Shown here: piece after piece, positions 1 to 4,780 of the stretch | Numbering within the stretch: position 1 is the stretch's first letter | How the letters are laid out: each line of letters begins with the position of its first letter | NCBI GenBank assembly: GCA_009779455.1 | Contig: WREG01000079.1 | Coordinates: 1-8,281, forward strand | Direction of reading: 5' to 3' | Length of the DNA stretch: 8,281 nucleotides | Source: Oscillospiraceae bacterium | Lineage (GTDB): Bacteria; Bacillota; Clostridia; Oscillospirales; Acutalibacteraceae | Made by a program: the position numbers and the translations under genes | The notes under the pieces: generated by a model | Database searches by the model: none | What the model saw: only the letters and a program-made list of their open reading frames with translations | What the model was told of the DNA's origin: nothing

Positions 1-267
1 AACCACGGCCATTTCAAGGTAAACGGCATAAAAACAGATATACCTTCTTACCTTTGTAAGATAGGCGACGTAATTTCAATCAAGAAAAAGAGCCTTGACA
101 ACAACGTGTTCGAGGCGATATTGGAAAATTCGGGGCGGCGTCCCGTGCCGCAATGGCTTGATGTTGACAGGGAAGCGCACGAGGTAAAAATAATAGCCAT
201 GCCTGAGCGCGACCAGATTGAAACCCCTGTCGAGGAGCATTTAATCGTTGAGTTTTATTCCAAGTAA
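1..267 (+). CDS. rpsD: 30S ribosomal protein S4, C-terminal part (5' end outside window)
   Basis: The reading frame is open from the first base and ends at TAA 265-267, giving the last 88 residues. S4 is a primary 16S rRNA-binding protein that nucleates assembly of the small-subunit body; in many bacteria it also regulates its own operon. The fragment begins with NHGHFKVNG and TDIPSY, which is the S4-type RNA-binding domain (S4 proteins typically have a HGH..VNG..VDIPSY stretch here), and it ends with the family-typical EEHLIVEFYSK. The middle contains the usual RRPVPQWLDVD stretch. Its position directly before rpoA and rplQ matches the alpha operon of Bacillota. Only the start is missing, so the protein is presumably intact. 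The identification is secure from the sequence and the gene order. Confidence 0.97.
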   Translation, partial: NHGHFKVNGIKTDIPSYLCKIGDVISIKKKSLDNNVFEAILENSGRRPVPQWLDVDREAHEVKIIAMPERDQIETPVEEHLIVEFYSK

Positions 268-275
268 TAATATTT

Positions 276-304
276 AGTATTTTTCACTTTAAGTATTTTA
301 CTTT
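276..304 (+). repeat. Short imperfect tandem repeat in the rpsD-rpoA gap
   Basis: In the AT-rich 72-bp gap between rpsD and rpoA the pattern AGTATTTT followed by ACTTT occurs twice, at 276-290 (two extra bases inside) and 292-304. No convincing -35/-10 pair and no terminator hairpin were found in this gap, so rpoA is probably transcribed by read-through from the upstream ribosomal genes. The repeat may be chance in an AT-rich spacer. Confidence 0.35.
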
Positions 305-339
305 GTAATGCTTTGCGTACTCTGAAAGGAGGATCCTAA

Positions 340-1290
340 ATGATAGGAATCGAAAAGCCCCGAATCGACACAATTGATCTGACGCCGGACGGAACTTACG
401 GCGTTTTTACGCTGGAACCGCTCGAAAGGGGTTACGGAACAACCTTAGGAAACAGTTTAAGGCGGGTTCTTTTATCATCACTGCTGGGCTATGCGATCAC
501 GTCGGTAAAAATTGACGGCATCCTTCATGAATTTTCATCAATTGAAGGCGTGAAAGAAGACGTTACTGAAATAGTCCTTAATTTAAAAAGCGTTATTCTC
601 AAAATAAACGGGAGCGGCCCGAAATTAATGTATATCGACTGCAGCGGAGAGCGTGAAATCACTGCGGGGGATATACAGGCGGACAGCGAAGTCGAAATTT
701 TAAATTCAAGCCAGCATATAGCTACTTTAAATTCCGACGCTCACGTCAAAATGGAGCTTACGGCCGATATAGGAAGAGGCTATGTGTCAGCGGAACGCAA
801 TAAAGCGCTGCTCGACCCGGTCATAGGGGTCATAGCGATAGATTCTATATACACACCCGTTATAAAAGTTAACTATAATGTTGAAAACACACGTGTTGGC
901 AACATCACGGACTATGACAAGCTTACGCTTGAAGTTCTTACGAACGGGACAATTTCAGCGAAAGAAGCGGTTTCGTTCGCCGCTAAAATTTTAAATGAGC
1001 ATCTCAACCTGTTTGTTGACCTTTCAGAGGACATGAGCAACACTGAGGTCATGGTCGTCAAGGACGACAGCGGCAAGGAGCAGATACTCGAAATGACCGT
1101 TGAGGAGCTTGATTTGTCGGTCCGCTCTTTCAACTGCCTGAAACGGGCTAATATCCACAAAGTTGAGGATTTGATAACCAAAACCGAGGACGAAATGATG
1201 AGGGTCAGGAATTTGGGCAGAAAATCCCTTGACGAGGTTATAGCGAAGCTTTCATCCCTTAACCTGACGCTTCGCAAAGATGATGATTAA
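340..1290 (+). CDS. rpoA: DNA-directed RNA polymerase subunit alpha
   Basis: This is a 316-residue RNA polymerase alpha subunit; the dimer scaffolds assembly of beta and beta', and its C-terminal domain contacts UP-element DNA and activators. The ATG at 340 is chosen because a full Shine-Dalgarno AAAGGAGG lies at 325-332, 7 nt upstream. The N-terminal assembly domain (about residues 1-228) carries the signature ERGYGTTLGNSLRRVLLSS at 29-47. A flexible linker (about 229-250) precedes the C-terminal domain (about 252-312). By alignment with E. coli alpha, the DNA-contact residues are R262, N265 and K268 in VRSFNCLK, and G293, K295, S296 and E299 in RNLGRKSLDE (E. coli R265, N268, K271, G296, K298, S299, E302), so UP-element binding should be retained. 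Length is normal for Bacillota. It lies 72 bp after rpsD and 15 bp before rplQ. Confidence 0.98.
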   Translation: MIGIEKPRIDTIDLTPDGTYGVFTLEPLERGYGTTLGNSLRRVLLSSLLGYAITSVKIDGILHEFSSIEGVKEDVTEIVLNLKSVILKINGSGPKLMYIDCSGEREITAGDIQADSEVEILNSSQHIATLNSDAHVKMELTADIGRGYVSAERNKALLDPVIGVIAIDSIYTPVIKVNYNVENTRVGNITDYDKLTLEVLTNGTISAKEAVSFAAKILNEHLNLFVDLSEDMSNTEVMVVKDDSGKEQILEMTVEELDLSVRSFNCLKRANIHKVEDLITKTEDEMMRVRNLGRKSLDEVIAKLSSLNLTLRKDDD

Positions 1291-1305
1291 AGGAGTTGAA
1301 TTAAT

Positions 1306-1647
1306 ATGCCGGGAACAAGAAAACTCGGGAGGGCCACGGATCACCGCAGGGCAATGCTCAGGGGCATGGTGACGGCTCTTTTGGAATACGGCAGAATAGA
1401 AACTACGCTTACCAGGGCGATGGAGGTGCGTTCTATGGCCGAAAAAATGATAACCTTGGCCAAAAACAACACCCTGCACAGCAAAAGGCAGGCTTTGGCC
1501 TATATCACCAAAGAGGACGTTGTGAAAAAGCTGTTTGACGAAACCGCGCCTAAGTACAGCGAAAGAAACGGCGGCTATTGCCGTTTGACCAAAACAGGCC
1601 CCCGCCGCGGGGACGCCGCTGAGATGTGCATTTTAGAATTAGTTTAA
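1306..1647 (+). CDS. rplQ: 50S ribosomal protein L17
   Basis: This is a 113-residue large-subunit protein that binds 23S rRNA near the peptide exit tunnel. Family hallmarks are the N-terminal RKLGRATDHRRAMLRGM, then RIETTLTRAMEVRSMAEKMI in the middle, and the C-terminal KTGPRRGDAAEMCILELV. Both the length and the ending are typical of clostridial L17. The start at 1306 is supported by AAAGGAG at 1289-1295. That site overlaps the rpoA stop codon, leaving only 15 nt between the genes, so translation is probably coupled to rpoA. It is the last gene of the + strand unit: a strong terminator follows 19 bp later and the next gene is convergent. Confidence 0.98.
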   Translation: MPGTRKLGRATDHRRAMLRGMVTALLEYGRIETTLTRAMEVRSMAEKMITLAKNNTLHSKRQALAYITKEDVVKKLFDETAPKYSERNGGYCRLTKTGPRRGDAAEMCILELV

Positions 1648-1666
1648 GAAAAAATGACATTTTTAA

Positions 1667-1692
1667 GGAGGGTATTATACCCTCCCTTTTTT
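1667..1692 (+). terminator. Intrinsic terminator of the rpsD-rpoA-rplQ unit
   Basis: A perfect 8-bp stem, GGAGGGTA (1667-1674) with TACCCTCC (1678-1685), encloses a 3-nt loop. One C and then six T residues follow (1687-1692). It begins 19 bp after the rplQ stop. On the other strand the same hairpin lies 37 bp past the stop of the DUF975 gene but is followed by only two T residues. A second, weaker AT-only inverted repeat (AAAAATG/CATTTTT, 1650-1664) comes next in that direction, so bidirectional termination is possible but less certain. Confidence 0.9.
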
Positions 1693-1721
1693 ATTTATGA
1701 AAATTTATCGTTCCCAATTTT

Positions 1722-2663
1722 TTATTCACTATAATCGTTGATTTCGGGCGGCGGCTGTTCGTCATTTTGCTCCGCCGTGGAAATCGGAATATTATCCTGC
1801 GCTTGCTGATAAGGCGGGGCTTGATATTGTGACGGATGTTGATACGGCTGGTATTGGCCGTTGTTCTGATATTGATTCGGGTACGGCTGTTGTTGTGGCG
1901 GCTGCTGATACGGACTTGCGTTATACTGCGGAGGGGCTGTATAGAAACCCTTAAGCTCGCCGGTATTCGTGATATTGCTATAAATCGAGCGTTCCCGAAC
2001 GAAAGCGTAAAGCTCGGCGTTCGTAAGCGCAACATAAGGGGTTACGTGTAGCAGCATCCCTGCAAAACAAGTAACCATTCCAAACAGATACCATCCGATA
2101 AAAGAAAGATTCAAAATAAAAATATCCGCTTTTTCCCCGTCTGTCATATTCCTGCTTAGCCGTAAAGTGCGGTCAATCCCGATATTCGGGTTTTCCGCTA
2201 AAATATAAGGCACATAATAATATTCAAACATTTTTATAATTCCGGGGATAAAACACAGCAATGACCAAAGGAATATATAAACGTCTTTGATAAGCATAAC
2301 TTTTACGATATTCCCGTACCGCTCTTTTTTAAAAGCCCAAAAAAGCGTATTCAAATCGGTTTTGCCCTGACGGGCTTCCATCATGTAACGGCATAACCCC
2401 ACTTGAATGGGGGCCGTGATAAATACAGCGAAAGCGAAAGCAATAATAATTGCAATCGGCAACATTATGACGGTTAGTAAAGAAATTTTATTTGGTATGC
2501 CGTAACCGTAATTAAAACTTATATTAAACAAATTTGTACCCGTGCTTGGAATTGTGCTCATGCCGCCTATTGTTCCGGCGATAAAACAAGCTAAGGCTAT
2601 ATTCCAGCGGTTTCTGCCCAATATTTCTTTTGCGTTGTTTTTAAGCATTTCTCTTGACCACAT
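1722..2663 (-). CDS. DUF975 family polytopic membrane protein with P/Q/Y-rich tail
   Basis: This is a 313-residue integral membrane protein of unknown function. I assign it to DUF975 from the pattern PIQVGLCRYMMEARQG (85-100), then SLLCFIPGIIKMFEYYYVPY (134-153) with ILAENP (154-159), then LSFIGWYLFG (186-195) and TPYVALTNAELYAF (208-221). Hydrophobic segments lie near 20-36, 60-88, 118-143 and 182-213. The first ~20 residues are basic and polar with no cleavable signal. Residues 241-290 are a low-complexity stretch rich in P, Q, Y and N, followed by an acidic end; this tail is probably cytoplasmic (inference). The ATG at 2663 follows a run of ten G residues that is the only plausible ribosome binding site. 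The gene starts 39 bp after the glycosidase stop and may share its transcript. By eye it is more AT-rich than its neighbours. Family membership is fairly sure; function is unknown. Confidence 0.85.
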   Translation of the reverse strand: MWSREMLKNNAKEILGRNRWNIALACFIAGTIGGMSTIPSTGTNLFNISFNYGYGIPNKISLLTVIMLPIAIIIAFAFAVFITAPIQVGLCRYMMEARQGKTDLNTLFWAFKKERYGNIVKVMLIKDVYIFLWSLLCFIPGIIKMFEYYYVPYILAENPNIGIDRTLRLSRNMTDGEKADIFILNLSFIGWYLFGMVTCFAGMLLHVTPYVALTNAELYAFVRERSIYSNITNTGELKGFYTAPPQYNASPYQQPPQQQPYPNQYQNNGQYQPYQHPSQYQAPPYQQAQDNIPISTAEQNDEQPPPEINDYSE

Positions 2664-2669
2664 AAAAAT

Positions 2670-2679
2670 CCCCCCCCCC
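2670..2679 (-). promoter_or_regulatory. Poly-G(10) ribosome binding site of the DUF975 gene
   Basis: Ten consecutive C on the + strand read as ten G on the coding strand, ending 6 nt before the ATG at 2663 and preceded by TTA. No other purine-rich site exists upstream of this start. An AGGGGG stretch can pair with the anti-Shine-Dalgarno sequence through one G-U wobble, so the tract itself probably acts as the binding site. Its length is in the range prone to slipped-strand mispairing. An assembly error in the homopolymer cannot be excluded. Confidence 0.6.
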
Positions 2680-2702
2680 TAATATTTATCAATCAGTATA
2701 AA

Positions 2703-4622
2703 TTATACATCAATTTTTTCGCCGTCCCGCGTCGGCACACGGTATATTTCTCCGATTTGGCTCTTATCCGGGTTCTTTTCAATAGAATCCGTCCACGGGT
2801 TAAAGCAAATTCTCTCTTCCAGCGCCAGATATGCCAGCAGCGCGCCCCAGTGGTAAAAACGGTCGCTGCTCCCGCGCTCGGCCGCTTCGCCCGTGATGCC
2901 GTTGTAATTTTCGCCGACCACGCCTTTTTCGCGCCAGCAGCGAAGGAACATGTCAAGCCCCTTTTTGGCGAGTTCGCTTCCCGCTTCCTTCAACCCCGCG
3001 TGGCGCAAGCCCTCCGCGACTATGAAATTCGTTGGGGCCCATATGCGCCCGCGCCAGTAGTCCTGATCGTTAAAAGCGGGGTCGCTGCGGCTGACGTTGG
3101 GTATGACATATTCCCCCCAGAATTCATCAGGGTTCAGCAAATGCCCGTTTACAAGCCTGTCCATACGCTCCGGCTGGACGATTCCCGCTGTCAGCGGGTA
3201 AAAATGCGTCAGTGAAAGGCAGGGGTCAAACTCGCCCGTCCAATGGCGGTTCATGTAGCATCCCGTCTTTTCGTCCCACAATTCCTCATTTATAAGGCGC
3301 GAAAGCCGTTCTGCGCGCTCCGTCAGCTCGGTTTCGTCATCTTTTTTGCCCAAAAGCCGCGCCATTTTCGCTAAAAGCTTGCAATCCATTGCCATAAGCG
3401 CGTTCAAGCCCGCATAAGACAGTTCAAGACAATGCTTTTCTTCGTTGAATATCGCCCTGTCGAACATCGGGGAGTTGTCGATCCCCGATTCCCACATTGC
3501 GCCCTGCCTGCCGCCGGTGTTTTTATTGCCGTAGCCGTGCAGCTCGTCCCCCGGCCCGTATTCCCACGGGTCGGAAGCCAGTTCCAGCAAACCGTCGCTA
3601 TTTTTATCCCTGCATCTGAAGCGCCAGCGGTTCCATTCCAAGAGCCTGTCATAACATTCTTCGACAAACCACACGTCGCCATATTGTATATATAATTTCC
3701 ATACGCAAAGGCTGCCTACCTGGGGTTCGGAGCGATCGCGGCTCGAGCCGTTCGCCGCGCCGAAATTCGGCAGCATCCCCTCAGGGGTTATCTCCTCGAG
3801 GATTGAGAATATATTCGCGTAAGCCAAATCCTTGTCGATAAGCCCCATTTGCAGCCCCGCGAAGAAGGTGTCCCAGCCGAAAACGACATAATCCCCGAAA
3901 GCGGTGTTGTGGCGGCACCAGTTTCGGGAGACAGGGCTGACTATGCGTCCGTTTTTGCTGTCATACACGGTATTCCAGAGCAAGCTGCGCCGCATGGCCG
4001 CCAATGCTTCGCCCATATCCCCGTCGGCGCTTACAGCCGCGTTCAGCCAAATATTTTTTTGTTCTTCAATAAAAGCATCTGCCTCGGCGATATCCAAACC
4101 GCTGTTTGCGGTGTAATATACGGGTCCATTCGCGCTGCCAATAAGCTGATGGGCGGATACCGGGTTCCAGCCGGGCTTCGCGGCTTCCGTCAGCCTGCGG
4201 ATAAAATGGCGGCTTCCCCCGTCCCCCGCGATTATGCCGCCGTCACGGTATCCTATTGTATGCTTGCCGCCCCATATCGGCTCAACCGATAATGAAACGA
4301 AATAATTCGGCTTTGTTTCGGCGGGGGTCACGCGCATAACCAGCTCGCGGCCCCTTGACGCCGTTTCGACGCGGCATTTCGCGCCCTGAAGCCTTATTGT
4401 GACATCCGTATAGCTCCCGTCGGCGGCGTGTTCGCCGAAGCATTCCACGTTCTCCCATGCGTGGTCTTTAGCCACCGCCGACAAATGCGTAATGAAAAAA
4501 TTCAAATTAAGGCGCAGCCGGTCAGGCAGAAAAATATGCGAAGTGACGCTCCTTACATCCCAAGTATTCCAGCCGACGGCAAGTTTATCGTATATTTTAC
4601 GGGCGTTTTCCGTGATTTCCAT
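2703..4622 (-). CDS. Glycoside hydrolase, GH63/MGH1-like (alpha/alpha)6 barrel, cytoplasmic
   Basis: This is a 639-residue predicted inverting glycosidase. An N-terminal, mostly beta region (about 1-190, with GWNTWDVRSVTSHIFLP at 17-33) precedes a helical barrel (about 195-605). Barrel motifs are FGWDTFFAGLQMG (248-260), NSDGLLEL (341-348), ESGIDNSP (378-385), DYWRGRIWAPTNF (521-533), GENYNGITGE (570-579) and FYHWGALLAYLAL (589-601). These resemble GH63, mannosylglycerate-hydrolase-like and GH37 trehalase enzymes. By analogy D382 is the likely general acid and E571 the likely general base (inference). There is no signal peptide, so it should act in the cytoplasm on an imported oligosaccharide or compatible solute. 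The substrate cannot be told: mannosylglycerate, glucosylglycerate and alpha-glucosides are all possible. The start is supported by AAGGA at 4633-4637, 10 nt upstream. The DUF975 gene follows 39 bp downstream and a secreted protease gene lies upstream. Confidence 0.82.
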   Translation of the reverse strand: MEITENARKIYDKLAVGWNTWDVRSVTSHIFLPDRLRLNLNFFITHLSAVAKDHAWENVECFGEHAADGSYTDVTIRLQGAKCRVETASRGRELVMRVTPAETKPNYFVSLSVEPIWGGKHTIGYRDGGIIAGDGGSRHFIRRLTEAAKPGWNPVSAHQLIGSANGPVYYTANSGLDIAEADAFIEEQKNIWLNAAVSADGDMGEALAAMRRSLLWNTVYDSKNGRIVSPVSRNWCRHNTAFGDYVVFGWDTFFAGLQMGLIDKDLAYANIFSILEEITPEGMLPNFGAANGSSRDRSEPQVGSLCVWKLYIQYGDVWFVEECYDRLLEWNRWRFRCRDKNSDGLLELASDPWEYGPGDELHGYGNKNTGGRQGAMWESGIDNSPMFDRAIFNEEKHCLELSYAGLNALMAMDCKLLAKMARLLGKKDDETELTERAERLSRLINEELWDEKTGCYMNRHWTGEFDPCLSLTHFYPLTAGIVQPERMDRLVNGHLLNPDEFWGEYVIPNVSRSDPAFNDQDYWRGRIWAPTNFIVAEGLRHAGLKEAGSELAKKGLDMFLRCWREKGVVGENYNGITGEAAERGSSDRFYHWGALLAYLALEERICFNPWTDSIEKNPDKSQIGEIYRVPTRDGEKIDV

Positions 4623-4646
4623 TGTTGAACATTCCTTAATTAATAT

Positions 4647-4736
4647 TTATTTAAGGGTTTTTAATTTTAAATTTATTAGCCAATCATTAATTTTTATGCG
4701 TGTAGCGCTTTCCATCGGTTTCGATAATTTTTTCAT
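4647..4736 (-). CDS. Possible small ORF, 29 residues, basic
   Basis: In the 158-bp gap between the protease and glycosidase genes, an ATG at 4736 opens a 29-codon frame ending at TAA 4647-4649. A very strong Shine-Dalgarno GGGAGGGG (4742-4749) sits at good spacing: 7 nt from the GGAGG core. The peptide starts MKKLSKPMESATRIKI and ends with NDWLINLKLKTLK, so it is lysine-rich with an amphipathic-looking C-terminal half. No family was recognised. An overlapping alternative start at 4740 in another frame gives only 17 codons and lies too close to the binding site. It could be a small protein, a leader peptide for the glycosidase 24 bp downstream, or a gene remnant. The only evidence is the binding site and the open frame. 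Confidence 0.4.
   Translation of the reverse strand: MKKLSKPMESATRIKINDWLINLKLKTLK
4700..4713. promoter_or_regulatory. Weak cre-like (LacI-family-type) operator candidate
   Basis: Upstream of the glycosidase start, the coding strand reads GGAAAGCGCTACAC around a palindromic AGCGCT core. One half fits the CcpA cre consensus (GAAAGCG), but the other half departs from it, with about four mismatches to the 14-base consensus. It lies inside the possible small ORF, about 80 bp upstream of the glycosidase ATG. Carbon-source control of a glycosidase would make sense, but this site is marginal. Confidence 0.15.
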
Positions 4737-4780
4737 GCATACCCCTCCCAGACTATTAAATAATGAAATTAACATTAAAC

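Noticed and set aside
268..339. Possible promoter between rpsD and rpoA
   Set aside because: The AT-rich gap offers several loose hexamers but none with both a reasonable -35 and -10 at 16-18 bp spacing.
912..1277. 121-codon minus-strand frame inside rpoA
   Set aside because: Antisense to the well-conserved RpoA C-terminal domain; the peptide is Ser/Thr/Arg-rich without motifs.
1691..2035. Open frame on the minus strand of 114 codons overlapping the DUF975 gene
   Set aside because: It is an out-of-frame reading of the P/Q-rich tail and gives an Arg/Ser/Ile-rich peptide with no family pattern; the DUF975 frame has clear conserved motifs.
2681..2720. TATAAT and TATACT hexamers just upstream of the DUF975 gene
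   Set aside because: The TATAAT overlaps the glycosidase stop codon and neither hexamer has a recognisable -35 at proper distance; a promoter cannot be supported.
2757..3215. 152-codon plus-strand frame opposite the glycosidase C-terminal half
   Set aside because: Shadow of the glycosidase gene in GC-richer sequence; no ribosome binding site or recognisable motif.
3849..4292. 147-codon plus-strand frame opposite the glycosidase
   Set aside because: It is antisense to strongly conserved catalytic-barrel and N-terminal motifs, has no credible binding site and resembles no family; it is a composition shadow.
4687..4740. 17-codon frame from the first ATG after GGGAGGGG
   Set aside because: The ATG is only 3 nt from the GGAGG core, too close for efficient initiation; the second ATG at 4736 has better spacing and a longer frame.
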